A stretch of 64,000 bases of DNA from Vagococcus fessus (GTDB lineage Bacteria; Bacillota; Bacilli; Lactobacillales; Vagococcaceae), in contig NZ_NGJY01000002.1 in assembly GCF_003987565.1 (NCBI RefSeq), forward strand, positions 558,001 to 622,000, read 5' to 3'. The notes below the pieces were generated by a model. It was not told the DNA's origin. It saw only the letters and a program-made list of their open reading frames with translations, and searched no databases. This document shows, in pieces, positions 49,901-59,148 of this stretch (position 1 is the stretch's first letter; every line of letters starts with the position of its first letter). The translations under genes were made by a program, and so were the position numbers.

Positions 49901-50495
49901 CTAATACTGATAAAGGAATCTTACGTGTACGGTCAATACGTACATATGAGATATCTTTAGCATCTGTTTCCATTTCTAACCATGCACCACGGTTAGGGAT
50001 AACAGTTGTTCCAAAACTTTCACGGCCATTTTTATCTGTTTTACCACTGAAGTAAACACCAGGAGAACGAACTAATTGAGAAACAATAACACGTTCTGCT
50101 CCGTTGATAATAAATGTACCCATCTCAGTCATTAATGGGAAATCTCCAAAGAATACTTCTTGTGCTTTAATTTCGCCTGTAATTTTGTTATCAAGACGTA
50201 ATGTCACATGAATAGGAGCTGAGTAGTTCGCATCATGTGCGCGAGCTTCTGCTACTGTATATTTTGGTTCCTTCAATTCATACCCAACAAATTCTAGAGA
50301 TAATTTGTCACTAAAATCCTTGATTGGTAAAATGTCTTCGAACATCTCTTTAAGTCCTCTATCCAAGAACCATTGATAAGAGTTTGTTTGAATTTCGATT
50401 AAATCTGGTAATTCTAACACTTCACTAATTCGCGCATAACTTCTTCTTTCGCGATGCTTTCCGTATTTCACTACGTGTCCAGCCAAGCTCTTCAC
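46938..50495 (-). CDS. rpoB: RNA polymerase subunit beta
   Basis: 1185 aa. The rifampicin pocket [31 protein letters not shown] spans the usual region; key positions look wild type (no resistance substitution recognised). The C-terminal [21 protein letters not shown] is conserved. It starts at TTG or ATG near 50495 ([14 protein letters not shown]). A consensus promoter lies 230 nt upstream. Confidence 0.98.
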   Translation of the reverse strand: MKSLAGHVVKYGKHRERRSYARISEVLELPDLIEIQTNSYQWFLDRGLKEMFEDILPIKDFSDKLSLEFVGYELKEPKYTVAEARAHDANYSAPIHVTLRLDNKITGEIKAQEVFFGDFPLMTEMGTFIINGAERVIVSQLVRSPGVYFSGKTDKNGRESFGTTVIPNRGAWLEMETDAKDISYVRIDRTRKIPLSVLVRALGFGSDDTILEIFGDNESLRLTLEKDIHKNSSDSRTEEGLKDIYDRLRPGEPKTADSSRNLLNARFFDPKRYDLAAVGRYKVNKKLSLKTRLLNQTLGETLVDPETGEILFEKGTVITHAIMEELEKHLDAGINNVTYYPSEDAVVTEPMTIQVIKVVSPKDPERIVNVIGNGQIDADCKTIIPADVVASMSYFFNLQEEIGKVDDIDHLGNRRIRSVGELLQNQFRIGLARMERVVRERMSIQDTETLTPQQLINIRPVVASIKEFFGSSQLSQFMDQTNPLGELTHKRRLSALGPGGLTRDRAGYEVRDVHYSHYGRMCPIETPEGPNIGLINSLSSYAKINDYGFIETPYRRVDRKTGKVTEHIDYLTADEEDHYMVAQANSKLNEDGSFANDVVMARIQSENLEVSIDKVDYMDVSPKQVVAVATSCIPFLENDDSNRALMGANMQRQAVPLIQPRSPFVGTGMEYKAAHDSGSALVCKHDGVVEFVDASEVRVRRSNGTLDKYSVIKFSRSNAGMCYNQRPIVTLGEKVDKGDVLADGPSMEEGEMALGQNVLVAFMTWEGYNYEDAIIMSRRLVKDDVYTSIHIEEYESEARDTKLGPEEITREIPNVGEDALKNLDEMGIIRIGAEVKDGDLLVGKVTPKGVTELSAEERLLHAIFGEKAREVRDTSLRVPHGGDGIVHDVKIFTREAGDELSPGVNMLVRVYIVQKRKIHEGDKMAGRHGNKGVVSRIMPEEDMPFMPDGTPVDIMLNPLGVPSRMNIGQVLELHLGMAARQLGIHVATPVFDGADEEDVWSTVREAGMAKDAKTILYDGRTGEPFDNRLSVGVMYMLKLAHMVDDKLHARSTGPYSLVTQQPLGGKAQFGGQRFGEMEVWALEAYGAAYTLQEILTYKSDDVVGRVKTYEAIVKGEPIPKPGVPESFRVLVKELQSLGLDMQVLDIDDQEIELRDMDDDEDDLITVDALTKYAQEQAAKNAEKKD

Positions 50496-50720
50496 CCCTC
50501 TGAATTTTTTTATTCAAAACACCATCAATTTCAATATGTTACAAATGTTAAGATTTGATTACATATATATATCAAGACCCTTTTAAGGCAAAAAAAAACC
50601 AAAAATAGAATTTTCTCGTTCATATGAGCTTCTACTTTTGTTTTCCTATGATTAAAAACACAAAATGGACAATATTTCACTCTGTATTTCCTTGTTTTTA
50701 GATAGCTTTTGCAACTATTA
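50496..50720 (-). promoter_or_regulatory. rpoBC 5' leader with terminator-like hairpin
   Basis: The leader is about 220 nt. A hairpin at 50600-50640 pairs CAAAAGTAGAA with TTCTATTTTTG (11 positions, one G-U) and is followed on the minus strand by nine T residues (50590-50598). It lies after the promoter, so it would attenuate rpoBC transcription. A short frame MNEKILFLVFF... (30 codons) begins inside the hairpin loop; it has only a weak ribosome site. A longer 68-codon frame here begins before the transcription start and is not a gene. Confidence 0.6.
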
Positions 50721-50749
50721 ATTATATCGTCTTTCATTTACAATGTCAA
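50721..50749 (-). promoter_or_regulatory. Promoter of rpoBC
   Basis: On the minus strand TTGACA, exactly 17 bp, TATAAT: a full-consensus sigma-A promoter. Confidence 0.9.
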
Positions 50750-50905
50750 CGCAACACAAACCCTTTTCCGTCGTTTTCATAAATTTTCTGCTGTGTATTT
50801 TCAGATTTGTAACACTATTGATTTATTTGGATAGACTTTCAAAATTTAATTTCAAAAACATTAATGCTACACTAGTGTTAAATAACACCTTTAAGGAGCG
50901 ACAAC

Positions 50906-51319
50906 TTGAAAAACTTTAAAACGAATCCCGTCTTATGGACGATACACCTGATACTTTATCTCGTATTCTATGCCATCCTTATTTGGACAATGACTCTAAA
51001 AGGATTTCTGCACACATCAGGTATAACGTTACTTGTTTTCCCACTTATTATTTTTTCACCCTTAGTGGCATTAACAGCTTATACGCATGGCAAACTAGTG
51101 TTAGCTCGCTTAATGACCTCAACACTAATTCTAGGCTCGTTATTTTATAGCACGATGATTAACCTACCTCTTGTTTATTTTGATGAACAACGAAGTGTTA
51201 CCGTGCCACTTCCCGATTGGACAAACTGGCTTTTTAGTTGTGTTGGATTTGCATTATTATTCATACAAATTTATTTAATTTTCACATTACCTCAAACAAA
51301 AAAAGACAACCCATTATAA
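50906..51319 (+). CDS. Hypothetical four-TM membrane protein
   Basis: 137 aa, not recognised with certainty. Four predicted membrane segments (about 11-33, 38-58, 65-85 and 110-132). No catalytic motif. It is expressed from its own region upstream; AGGAG precedes an unusual start TTG or the ATG-like codon at 50906. It is convergent with the methyltransferase gene, sharing a bidirectional terminator. Confidence 0.6.
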   Translation: MKNFKTNPVLWTIHLILYLVFYAILIWTMTLKGFLHTSGITLLVFPLIIFSPLVALTAYTHGKLVLARLMTSTLILGSLFYSTMINLPLVYFDEQRSVTVPLPDWTNWLFSCVGFALLFIQIYLIFTLPQTKKDNPL

Positions 51320-51335
51320 CGATTGGTTGTCTTTT
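51298..51335. terminator. Bidirectional terminator
   Basis: AAAAGACAACC and GGTTGTCTTTT flank CATTATAACGATT, between convergent genes. Confidence 0.8.
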
Positions 51336-51343
51336 CTTTACCC

Positions 51344-51946
51344 TTATTTCACACTTTGTAAAATGTAATAGCCTTTGTCTTTTGTTAGAGTTTTAACATT
51401 CCCAAAAACTTCTTCCATTTTTTTAGCAGCACTTGGCGCGCCCTGTTTTTTTTGTAGGACCACAGTCAGTGTGCCACCTTCTACTAATAAAGGATACGCT
51501 CCTTCTAAAATAGTATGGACCACTGCTTTTCCGGCACGGATTGGTGGATTACTTAGAACAGCTGCAAATTCTCCTTCTACACTTTCGTAGATATTTGAAA
51601 CGTGGATATCCACATTTTCAACTCCGTTATGTTTAGCATTTAATTTAGCTAATTCAACCGCACGTTCGTTGATGTCAACCATTTCGACAACCCGTGAACT
51701 TTGTGACGCTAACGATAAACCGATTGGGCCGTAGCCACAACCAACATCTAAAATATCGCCTTCTGGCAGGCCTTCTTCCGTGAACGCATCAATTAAAACA
51801 CGTGAGCCGAAATCAACGGTCTTTTTAGAAAACACACCGCTATCTGTTGTAAAACGGAATCGCTTGCCTTTTAAATCAAACGTCCACTCTGATAAATCAT
51901 GCGGGGTACTTGGTTGGTTAGTAAAATAATGATTATTCTCTGTCAT
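51344..51946 (-). CDS. RsmC-like class I SAM methyltransferase (YbxB type)
   Basis: 200 aa. SAM-binding ILDVGCGYGPIGLSLA, MVDINERAVELAKLNA and catalytic-type NPPIRAGK (NPPx, for base N-methylation). It is the Firmicutes single-domain relative of RsmC, which methylates 16S rRNA G1207. In Bacillus the homolog ybxB sits just upstream of rpoB, which parallels this location. It follows the SGNH hydrolase by 2 nt, so the two are an operon. Confidence 0.85.
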   Translation of the reverse strand: MTENNHYFTNQPSTPHDLSEWTFDLKGKRFRFTTDSGVFSKKTVDFGSRVLIDAFTEEGLPEGDILDVGCGYGPIGLSLASQSSRVVEMVDINERAVELAKLNAKHNGVENVDIHVSNIYESVEGEFAAVLSNPPIRAGKAVVHTILEGAYPLLVEGGTLTVVLQKKQGAPSAAKKMEEVFGNVKTLTKDKGYYILQSVK

Positions 51947-51948
51947 AC

Positions 51949-52518
51949 TTATTCTCCTTGTCGTTTCTTAACAATTTCTTGATTAATAATGCGAGCTAAA
52001 AAGTCATAGCCTTTATCTGAAAAATGCAACTCATCTTCTTGTAAGAGCGCCATTACATCTGCTTCTTTTTCCATCGCTTCTAATAGATTAACAAATGGTA
52101 CCCCTGTTTCACAAGCGACCGTTTCTGCCACTGCTACATATTGCTTAATGGCAACTAGCGAACGATCTTCGCCGTGACGTTTCTGCCCCGTGTAAGGACC
52201 AGATAACAGCACCACTTTTTCTTTGCCAATTCGTTCAATAATCTCAAGCAAGTTGCGACGGTAATCAACAGGACTAACGCCTACGTAATTCGCCACATCA
52301 TTCGCACCAAAAAAGACCACAACCTCATCTGGGTTATAACGTAGGATATGCTCTTCTATTCGGTTTAAAGCCCCTGCAGTCGTATCCCCAGGAATACCTG
52401 CATTAATAACATCCGTATCAGGAAAAGCACACTGAACACGTTTAGTCAGTTCGTCTGTGATACCTTCGTCACCATATCCTGCGGTAATACTATCTCCAAA
52501 TAAAAAAAGTTTCGTCAT
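51949..52518 (-). CDS. SGNH/GDSL-family esterase
   Basis: 189 aa. Block I LFLFGDSITAGYGDEG (catalytic Ser), Gly in AGIPGDT, block III VVFFGANDVANY (Asn) and block V DELHFSDKGYDFL (Asp, His) are all present. There is no signal peptide, so it is cytosolic. Substrate unknown; such enzymes are lipases or acyl esterases. It is first gene of a two-gene operon with the methyltransferase. Confidence 0.85.
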   Translation of the reverse strand: MTKLFLFGDSITAGYGDEGITDELTKRVQCAFPDTDVINAGIPGDTTAGALNRIEEHILRYNPDEVVVFFGANDVANYVGVSPVDYRRNLLEIIERIGKEKVVLLSGPYTGQKRHGEDRSLVAIKQYVAVAETVACETGVPFVNLLEAMEKEADVMALLQEDELHFSDKGYDFLARIINQEIVKKRQGE

Positions 52519-52628
52519 CTTATCCGACTCCTAATCGTGTTTAATAACAGATAGTCAAATCTGTGCTATAATTAAAAATTATAAAAAATATTATAGCATC
52601 ATCATAGCATGCTAGAGGAGTTTTGAAT

Positions 52629-53165
52629 ATGTCAAATGAAGAACGTACAACCAAAGCCTGCCGAGAATCACGCGTTATCCAAACTCATCGCGTCTTTCCA
52701 ACTGATTTAAATTCACACGGCACACTCTTTGGTGGCAAACTAATGTCCCTAATCGATGATACGGCATCAATCTCAATCACCCGTCACTCTCGCCGTAATG
52801 CGGTGACTGCATCAATGGACCGATTGGATTTCTTACATCCAATCAATGAAAACCACTCTGTTTGTGTGGAAACGTATGTTAGCGGAACAGGTCGCAAATC
52901 TATGGAAGTCTTTGCCAAAATCATTGGAGAAGATTTAGTATCTGGCGATCGTTACTTAGCTGCAACTTGCTTCATGACCTTTGTAGCCGTGCCTTCTCTT
53001 GAAAAACCAGAGAAAGACTTTACTGTGCCAAAAGTTGTTCCTGAAACAGAAGAAGAAAAAATGGTAACAAGCGGTTACGAAGAGCGTCGCAAACGTGGCC
53101 TTCAAGAACTTGCCTTCCACGAACAGTTCTCGAAAACGGTCTCATTGGATGTTCCTTGGGGCTAA
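52629..53165 (+). CDS. Acyl-CoA thioesterase, hotdog fold
   Basis: 178 aa. Hotdog signature THRVFPTDLNSHGTLFGGKLMSLIDDTASI with the catalytic Asn/His/Asp region, and VTASMDRLDFLHPI. It resembles the YciA/BFIT-type acyl-CoA thioesterases. Start choice: GAGGAG about 9 nt before ATG 52629; the track frame from TTG 52623 adds two residues. Substrate chain length is not known. Confidence 0.85.
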   Translation: MSNEERTTKACRESRVIQTHRVFPTDLNSHGTLFGGKLMSLIDDTASISITRHSRRNAVTASMDRLDFLHPINENHSVCVETYVSGTGRKSMEVFAKIIGEDLVSGDRYLAATCFMTFVAVPSLEKPEKDFTVPKVVPETEEEKMVTSGYEERRKRGLQELAFHEQFSKTVSLDVPWG

Positions 53166-53291
53166 CATTAAAACTTCGTTAGCAAAATACGATTTTTACT
53201 TATATATATAAGATATTTCAGACGCTTTGTGATAAAATAATTGCTAATAGATTCATAATCAGACGCACGAGATAATGGAGGCTTTAACTCA

Positions 53292-54215
53292 ATGAATAGC
53301 ACAAAGAAATTCCATCAGTTTTCTAGGGACGAATGGCAACGATTTTATCGTAACGGTATTCCCCCACTAACAGAAGACGAACTGCAAGAGATTAAAAGTT
53401 TAAACGACCGTATTTCATTACAAGACGTACAAGACATTTATATGCCTTTAACTCACTTGATTCATATTTATATGAAGGAATACGAATCACTCCAATTAAG
53501 CAAGGGCCTGTTTATGCAATCTTATCCAGGTGTCACACCATTTGTGATTGGAATCGCTGGAAGTGTTGCTGTCGGTAAGAGTACGACGGCTCGTTTACTA
53601 CAAATGATGTTGTCACGTATCTTCAAACGTCGCAATGTCCAACTGATTACCACAGATGGTTTCTTGTATCCAAATAAGGTACTCGAAGAAAAAGGCATCA
53701 TGCATCGTAAAGGATTTCCAGAGAGTTATGATATGGAACGATTGATTACCTTTCTTGAACAAGTGAAAAATCGTAAAGAAAATATCGAAACTCCCGTGTA
53801 TTCTCACGATATTTATGATATTATTCCAAATAAGACTGAAACGATCAACGAACCTGATATCTTAATCGTCGAAGGGATTAATGTGTTACAAGTCCCTACT
53901 AGCGAACAAGTTTACATCAGCGACTTCTTTGATTTCTCAGTATACGTCGATGCCGAGCCAGAATTAATCGAAAAATGGTATCTCAACCGTTTCGGAAAAT
54001 TACTCGACTCTGCTTTTCTTGACCCAGATAATTTCTACTACTCCTATGCAATAGGTGACCGCGAGGAAGCTTTTAATATGGCACGAAATGTCTGGCGTGA
54101 CGTCAACTTAAAAAACTTGGAAGAATTCATCTTACCAACACGTAACAATGCCAACGTTATCTTACACAAAACAGAAGGTCATCAGATTGACCAAGTCTCT
54201 TTGAATAAGTATTAA
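53292..54215 (+). CDS. coaA: Pantothenate kinase, type I
   Basis: 307 aa prokaryotic type I PanK. P-loop GIAGSVAVGKSTTAR, TTDGFLYPN, and YDMERLITFLEQVK. It phosphorylates pantothenate, the first and feedback-controlled step to CoA. The start ATG follows GGAGG. It is followed by guaA 80 nt later, perhaps cotranscribed. Confidence 0.95.
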   Translation: MNSTKKFHQFSRDEWQRFYRNGIPPLTEDELQEIKSLNDRISLQDVQDIYMPLTHLIHIYMKEYESLQLSKGLFMQSYPGVTPFVIGIAGSVAVGKSTTARLLQMMLSRIFKRRNVQLITTDGFLYPNKVLEEKGIMHRKGFPESYDMERLITFLEQVKNRKENIETPVYSHDIYDIIPNKTETINEPDILIVEGINVLQVPTSEQVYISDFFDFSVYVDAEPELIEKWYLNRFGKLLDSAFLDPDNFYYSYAIGDREEAFNMARNVWRDVNLKNLEEFILPTRNNANVILHKTEGHQIDQVSLNKY

Positions 54216-54295
54216 CCACGGCACAAACAGTGTATTAACAAGCTGATTTTTAATCAGTTTTAGATAAAAAACTATATAGATAAGGGTGAAGACAC

Positions 54296-55852
54296 GTGAC
54301 CAACGTTGCCAACATGACAACAATCGAAAAAGTAATCGTATTAGACTTCGGTAGTCAATACAACCAATTAATCACACGCCGTATTCGTGAATTTGGTGTG
54401 TTCTCAGAATTAATGAGCCACCGCATCACGGCGGAAGAAATTAAAGCCATCAATCCAAAAGGGATTATCTTCTCTGGCGGACCAAACAGCGTTTACGCTG
54501 ACGATGCCTTCAAAGTAGACCCTGAAATCTTTAACTTAGGGATTCCAGTATTAGGTATCTGCTATGGTATGCAATTAATGACAGCTGAATTCGGCGGAAA
54601 AGTTGAAGCAGCTTCTAAAAAAGAATACGGCCAAGCCTTCATCGACATCCAAGATGCTAAAGCTGGTTTATTCGAAAACTTACCTGCTCGCCAACAAGTT
54701 TGGATGAGTCATGGTGATTTAGTAACGGAAGTCCCTGCTGGATTTGAAATCACAGCAACAAGTCCTGACTGCCCTATCGCAGCTATGGAAAACAAAGAGA
54801 AAAACTTCCACGCTGTACAATTCCATCCAGAAGTACGCCACTCTGAATACGGTAATGACTTATTACGTCACTTTGCCTTTGATATCTGTGGCTGTAAAGG
54901 CGACTGGACAATGGACAGCTTTATCGAAAGCGAAATCGCAAAAATTCGCGAAACAGTTGGCGATAAAAAAGTATTACTTGGCCTATCAGGCGGCGTAGAC
55001 TCATCAGTAGTTGGTGTGCTTTTACAACGCGCTATCGGCGACCAATTAACATGTATCTTCGTAGACCACGGTTTACTACGTAAAGGCGAAGGCGACCAAG
55101 TTATGGATAGTCTATCAGGTAAATTCGGCCTAAACATTATCCGTGTGAATGCTAAAGAACGTTTCATGGACAAATTAGCAGGTGTTTCTGACCCTGAACA
55201 AAAACGTAAAATCATCGGTAACGAATTCGTTTACCTATTTGATGATGAAGCAACTAAATTAGACGGTATGGAATTCTTAGCTCAAGGAACTCTTTACACA
55301 GACGTTATCGAAAGTGGAACTGAAACTGCTGAAGTTATCAAGTCTCACCATAACGTAGGTGGACTTCCTGATGATATGCAATTCAAACTAATCGAACCTT
55401 TAAATACTTTATTCAAAGATGAAGTACGTGCTTTAGGTATCGAACTAGGAATGCCAGAAGAATTAGTATGGCGTCAACCATTCCCAGGACCTGGATTAGG
55501 TATCCGTGTTCTTGGTGAAATCACTGAAGAAAAATTAGAAATCGTTCGCGAATCTGATGCAATCTTACGTGAAGAAATCGCTGCTGCCGGTCTTGACCGC
55601 GACATCTGGCAATACTTCACAGTCTTACCTGGTATCCGTTCAGTCGGTGTTATGGGTGACGGACGTACTTATGACTACACTGTTGGTCTACGTGCAATCA
55701 CATCTATCGATGGTATGACAGCTGACTTCGCTCGTATCGATTGGGATGTTTTACAAAAAATATCAGTACGTATCGTAAATGAAGTCGCACACGTTAACCG
55801 TATCGTGTACGATATTACATCTAAGCCACCAGCAACTGTTGAGTGGGAATAA
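54296..55852 (+). CDS. guaA: GMP synthase (glutamine-hydrolysing)
   Basis: 518 aa. Glutaminase domain (about 1-200) has the catalytic Cys in [10 protein letters not shown] and His in [14 protein letters not shown]-pyrophosphatase domain (about 210-390) has [12 protein letters not shown]. The dimerisation domain ends KPPATVEWE. It makes GMP from XMP. The start is GTG 54296 after AAGGGTG; the next ATG at 54314 has no site. The 3' end is the integration site of the element that follows; the stop is TAA supplied by the element's left end. Confidence 0.96.
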   Translation: MTNVANMTTIEKVIVLDFGSQYNQLITRRIREFGVFSELMSHRITAEEIKAINPKGIIFSGGPNSVYADDAFKVDPEIFNLGIPVLGICYGMQLMTAEFGGKVEAASKKEYGQAFIDIQDAKAGLFENLPARQQVWMSHGDLVTEVPAGFEITATSPDCPIAAMENKEKNFHAVQFHPEVRHSEYGNDLLRHFAFDICGCKGDWTMDSFIESEIAKIRETVGDKKVLLGLSGGVDSSVVGVLLQRAIGDQLTCIFVDHGLLRKGEGDQVMDSLSGKFGLNIIRVNAKERFMDKLAGVSDPEQKRKIIGNEFVYLFDDEATKLDGMEFLAQGTLYTDVIESGTETAEVIKSHHNVGGLPDDMQFKLIEPLNTLFKDEVRALGIELGMPEELVWRQPFPGPGLGIRVLGEITEEKLEIVRESDAILREEIAAAGLDRDIWQYFTVLPGIRSVGVMGDGRTYDYTVGLRAITSIDGMTADFARIDWDVLQKISVRIVNEVAHVNRIVYDITSKPPATVEWE

Positions 55853-55902
55853 TTAACATAGCCTTAGAAGTCCTTTATTTAAAGGGTTTCTAAGGCTTTT
55901 TT
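55841..55902 (+). repeat. Left direct repeat (attL plus guaA terminator)
   Basis: GAGTGGGAATA, a variable 6-bp part, then a strong hairpin terminator (55860-55902). It matches the right copy at 56 of 62 positions. The terminator (arms AGCCTTAGAA and TTCTAAGGCT) ends guaA transcription despite the insertion. Confidence 0.85.
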
Positions 55903-55909
55903 ATTGAAG

Positions 55910-55929
55910 TTGATAACAAATTGACAACA
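55910..55929 (+). repeat. Left pair of candidate integrase arm sites
   Basis: TTGATAACA at 55910-55918 and TTGACAACA at 55921-55929, starting 11 bp apart. The same two words, in reverse order and with the same 11-bp step, lie at the right end. Short repeats of this kind near att cores are typical arm-binding sites of tyrosine integrases. Inferred, not shown. Confidence 0.5.
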
Positions 55930-55936
55930 GTTTGTT

Positions 55937-56296
55937 TTATACAACATGTTCTTTCTTAATAATTCTCATCATATCTGCTTTAAAAGAAAGCATGATTTTA
56001 TTCTGTGAAACATACGGATTACATGTTAGTCCATCAAACGATACTTTCACTTCTCCACGCTTATTAATCTCCATTTGGTCGATAATTGGTGTCTTACCTT
56101 CCACAGAAACACGAATCCCTTTATAATTTCTATCACGCATTAATACATCATACGTGTAAGCTACTATATTTTCAGTACGTTCTTGTCTGCCTGTAGTCTC
56201 ATTTCTTATGTATTCAAATTTTGGCGAAACCTCAACTACAATAAAATCTGTTCCCAACTGTGCTACTAAATCATAATTTGTCATTTTCCAATCCAT
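55937..56296 (-). CDS. Unknown 119-aa protein of the integrated element
   Basis: 119 aa, not recognised. No membrane segment; a beta-rich pattern with mixed charge, ending SQNKIMLSFKADMMRIIKKEHVV. It lies right after the integrase, same strand and only 1 nt apart, so likely the last gene of the Rep-DUF3173-int operon. AGAGGAAA precedes the start. It could be an accessory replication or single-strand-binding-type factor, but nothing in the sequence proves this. Confidence 0.65.
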   Translation of the reverse strand: MDWKMTNYDLVAQLGTDFIVVEVSPKFEYIRNETTGRQERTENIVAYTYDVLMRDRNYKGIRVSVEGKTPIIDQMEINKRGEVKVSFDGLTCNPYVSQNKIMLSFKADMMRIIKKEHVV

Positions 56297-56297
56297 T

Positions 56298-57455
56298 CTA
56301 TTTTCCTCTTTTCTTTATATACTGATTCCCATTAAATACTGGCTTATCAATTACTTTAGACGTTTGTTGAATATATCCACTTAATTTCTCTGCTACTTCT
56401 TTATGACTATTCGGGTATAAGTGTCCATAAGTACCTAGTGTCGTCTGAATATCCGAGTGACCTAACCTATCTCTTATAATCAAAGGTTGTTCATTCATTG
56501 AAATGAGTAACGAAGCATGGGAGTGCCTTAAATCATGTATTGTAATATCTTTAAGACCGCATAACTTAGACACTCGCTTCAAAATATGCCGTACCCCATG
56601 CTTATTACTAGGTAGCTCGTTGTACGATAAAATATAATCTGATTTCATTTGTTGCTCTCTCCATAATTTTAAATAACCTAAAGTATCCTCATCAACCGAA
56701 ATAGTTCGTCTACTGCTAACCGTTTTAGTATCTGCATGTGAGAACTCCTCCGCATTCTTATAATGCATTGTTTTATCTATCCTTATCGACTTACCTAAAA
56801 AGTCAACGTCAGTCCACAGCAACGCTTGAGCCTCTCCAAAACGCATTCCTGTCATAAAGAGTAGCCATATACATAAAAAGGAGTAGAACTCATAATAATC
56901 ACTTAAATCAAATACCGAAATAGCTAGCTCAAACTCTTCTTTTATCCAAAAATTCGCCACTCGTTTTTCTTTTTTTACATTACCAACCACTTTAGCTACA
57001 TTTTTTGGGACAATACCTAAAACAACAGCTCTTTCTAGCGACATTGAAAACATACCAAACAATATTCTGACATACGAATTTTTAAGCGTCTTCTTCAAAT
57101 TATTCTGCCATTTTTGAACATCCATTGGTGTGATTTCTGATAGCTTATACTTAAAGAAATACGAGAAATACTTTCTCATACCTGAATATCTTGTCTCAAA
57201 TGTCGTCTCACTAACTCTACCTTGATACCACGGTACAAACGTCTCTTTGAAAAACATGCCGTAACTCATACTAGAGTTTGTTAAAAATGCCATCTTTCCG
57301 TAATCATTAAGCAATTCATTATAAGCTTGAGTCGCTGATTTTTTTGTCTTAAATCCTCTTCTAGTTTTTTGAATTCTCTTTCCCGTTTGCCTATCAAATC
57401 CTAAACTTGCCACAAAATAATAAGTGCCATTTTCATGCTTATAAACTTTAGCCAT
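56298..57455 (-). CDS. int: Tyrosine-type site-specific integrase
   Basis: 385 aa. N-terminal AP2-like arm-binding domain (about 1-60), SAM-like core-binding domain (about 65-160) and catalytic domain with the R in TGMRFGEAQALLW, HDLRHSHASL and LGHSDIQTTLGTYGHLYP (nucleophilic Tyr). It recombines the guaA att site. Start choice: AAAGG is 8 nt before ATG 57455; it overlaps the DUF3173 gene by 8 nt. Belongs to the Tn916/ICE-type Int family. Confidence 0.92.
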   Translation of the reverse strand: MAKVYKHENGTYYFVASLGFDRQTGKRIQKTRRGFKTKKSATQAYNELLNDYGKMAFLTNSSMSYGMFFKETFVPWYQGRVSETTFETRYSGMRKYFSYFFKYKLSEITPMDVQKWQNNLKKTLKNSYVRILFGMFSMSLERAVVLGIVPKNVAKVVGNVKKEKRVANFWIKEEFELAISVFDLSDYYEFYSFLCIWLLFMTGMRFGEAQALLWTDVDFLGKSIRIDKTMHYKNAEEFSHADTKTVSSRRTISVDEDTLGYLKLWREQQMKSDYILSYNELPSNKHGVRHILKRVSKLCGLKDITIHDLRHSHASLLISMNEQPLIIRDRLGHSDIQTTLGTYGHLYPNSHKEVAEKLSGYIQQTSKVIDKPVFNGNQYIKKRGK

Positions 57456-57657
57456 TAACTGCGCCTTTAGAACTCTCCTCAAAAGATAAGCCTAAAATTT
57501 CTTCCACTGCCGTTAATGGTACTCGTCCTAAGCGTTTACTGCTGTAATACACACAACCTTTAGCAATCATGAGATATTTCGCTCGTCTTATAATATCTTG
57601 TGATTGACTAGGACCATACCCCATTTCCATTAAATCTTTTTTTGTTATTGTCAGCAT
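57448..57657 (-). CDS. DUF3173-like small protein
   Basis: 69 aa. KKDLMEMGYGPSQSQDIIRRAK and YYSSKRLGRVPLTAVEEILG match a small HTH-like family (DUF3173) that sits next to integrases in many Firmicutes elements. It may be an excisionase-like or directionality factor. Start: GGAGG precedes ATG 57657; the longer frame to 57693 overlaps rep. It overlaps int by 8 nt. Confidence 0.8.
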   Translation of the reverse strand: MLTITKKDLMEMGYGPSQSQDIIRRAKYLMIAKGCVYYSSKRLGRVPLTAVEEILGLSFEESSKGAVNG

Positions 57658-57670
57658 ACCTTCATCCTCC

Positions 57671-58777
57671 TTAGTCTTTCTTCGTATTATCATTTATCCT
57701 AGTGACTAAATCCGACCTATTGACACTTACTACATAATCAATTGCTTTATCTGCCAGTTGCCTAGTGAATTGTGCATTTTCGGAACACGATTCTATATCC
57801 ATATCTTCTGCCAAAACTTTTTCCTTCGATAACATTTGAAATAATACATATGCCGACAGCGCTCCGCCATTAACTAACCAATCAAACGTATCTCTTAAAC
57901 TTGAATGATTGTCTGCTCTACTCGTTTTAATCTCTCTCACAGAACCTAAATACCTTTCCCAAAATCTAGCTACTGTATTCAAATTTCCATTTGAAAAAAA
58001 TATCAATTCATTTTTTACAATCCCACGACCAATATCTAATATCGTATAATTACTATTAGCAATCATGTCACACACATCTGTTGCCGTTTCATTTTTTAAT
58101 TCGAGTTCCAAACGTGTCCATTGACCTATTTCTTCTACAGCTTGATTAGTTTTGATCGCTTGCTCTTTATCTTTCTCATAAATTCTAAACATTAATGCCG
58201 AACCTCTTGACCCAATATTTAATGTTTTAGCAGTCTCTTTACCACGATATTTACTCTCATGTATTGTAAACTTCCTATTTCTCGATTCATACTCCCCTCG
58301 TTTGCATTTTTTTATCAATTGCTCTATCTTAAAGTAAGGGGTTTCATTTCTGTCATCAATCGCTAAATCCAATCGTGTAATCTTTAGATTATGGCTGTAC
58401 CTGGTCAAGATATAGCGAAAAAACATTTGCCAATCTCTTTCTAATTTTTCTAATAAGAATTCAAATAATGTACAAGCTTCGCCACTTAACGCTACTAAAA
58501 ACTCACTTTTACTAGTTTCTTGCGTATAAAACTTTATCGAACCGTAAGAATAACAACTATCATACTCCTTAAATTTCACTCGTGATTCCGTCACACTAAA
58601 CAACTCTTTATCAATTCCTAAAATATCTGAGCATAATTTATCAATATCTATGTCATATACAATCATTTGTAACCAGTCAATTTTAGCTGATAAATTAGCC
58701 TCTTTTTTCCCAATTTTAACGCCTCCTACTTTGATTTTTTTTGTGCTAAATTTTAGGGGTCTAAAATGCTTTAACAA
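57671..58777 (-). CDS. Rep_trans-type replication initiator/relaxase, start uncertain
   Basis: At most 368 aa. IDWLQMIVYDIDIDKLC, ITRLDLAIDDRNETPYFKIEQL (catalytic region) and MFRIYEKDKEQ are typical of Rep_trans initiators related to ICEBs1 NicK and Tn916 Orf20. It may nick the element for rolling-circle copying or mobilisation. Start: TTG 58777 has no ribosome site. A perfect AGGAGG (58722-58727) lies 7 nt before ATT 58714, in frame. A TTG at 58713 is out of frame by one base. See findings. Confidence 0.85.
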   Translation of the reverse strand: MLKHFRPLKFSTKKIKVGGVKIGKKEANLSAKIDWLQMIVYDIDIDKLCSDILGIDKELFSVTESRVKFKEYDSCYSYGSIKFYTQETSKSEFLVALSGEACTLFEFLLEKLERDWQMFFRYILTRYSHNLKITRLDLAIDDRNETPYFKIEQLIKKCKRGEYESRNRKFTIHESKYRGKETAKTLNIGSRGSALMFRIYEKDKEQAIKTNQAVEEIGQWTRLELELKNETATDVCDMIANSNYTILDIGRGIVKNELIFFSNGNLNTVARFWERYLGSVREIKTSRADNHSSLRDTFDWLVNGGALSAYVLFQMLSKEKVLAEDMDIESCSENAQFTRQLADKAIDYVVSVNRSDLVTRINDNTKKD

Positions 58778-58810
58778 CGGGCTTGCGCAGTGTTTTCCAC
58801 AGTAATGTTA

Positions 58811-58832
58811 GGGTGCTATTAGAGACGCACCC
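58811..58832. repeat. Inverted repeat upstream of rep, candidate origin or leader structure
   Basis: GGGTGC, 10-nt loop TATTAGAGAC, GCACCC. It lies in the rep leader, in the region where nicking sites of Rep_trans elements are often found. Origin function is inferred. Confidence 0.4.
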
Positions 58833-58947
58833 ATCAAAAAAACGGACAATTGACTATTCTAAACATGCTCAACTAACCAAAATAAAATATTTCATTTTTG
58901 ACTAAAATACTCCTTAGGTATAGTTAAACTTTACCATCTACAAACGA

Positions 58948-58976
58948 AGTATAATCCTTGTTTACTTTTAAGTCAA
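58948..58976 (-). promoter_or_regulatory. Promoter of the rep-DUF3173-int operon
   Basis: On the minus strand TTGACT, 17 bp, TATACT. Its -35 is overlapped by an inverted repeat TTTACTT/AAGTAAA (58961-58984), a likely operator for the divergent HTH repressor. Confidence 0.65.
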
Positions 58977-58991
58977 TAAGTAAAATATATC

Positions 58992-59019
58992 TTTACTAAA
59001 TTAAGTTAAATGATACTAT
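58992..59019 (+). promoter_or_regulatory. Promoter of the HTH regulator
   Basis: TTTACT, 16 bp, TACTAT with an extended TG. It leads into the regulator gene at 59149. Confidence 0.45.
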
Positions 59020-59148
59020 ATTATTAATAATAACTAACTTTGCATTTATAAAGCTCATAATAACAATAAATAAAAATTCTGATTTTTAAAAAATAAAATA
59101 AATAATAACACTATAAAAATATAACTACTAAAAGGAGCGCCACATTTC

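Noticed and set aside
50531-50737. 68-codon frame in the rpoB leader.
   Set aside because: It begins upstream of the likely transcription start and has no ribosome site; composition is that of AT-rich leader.
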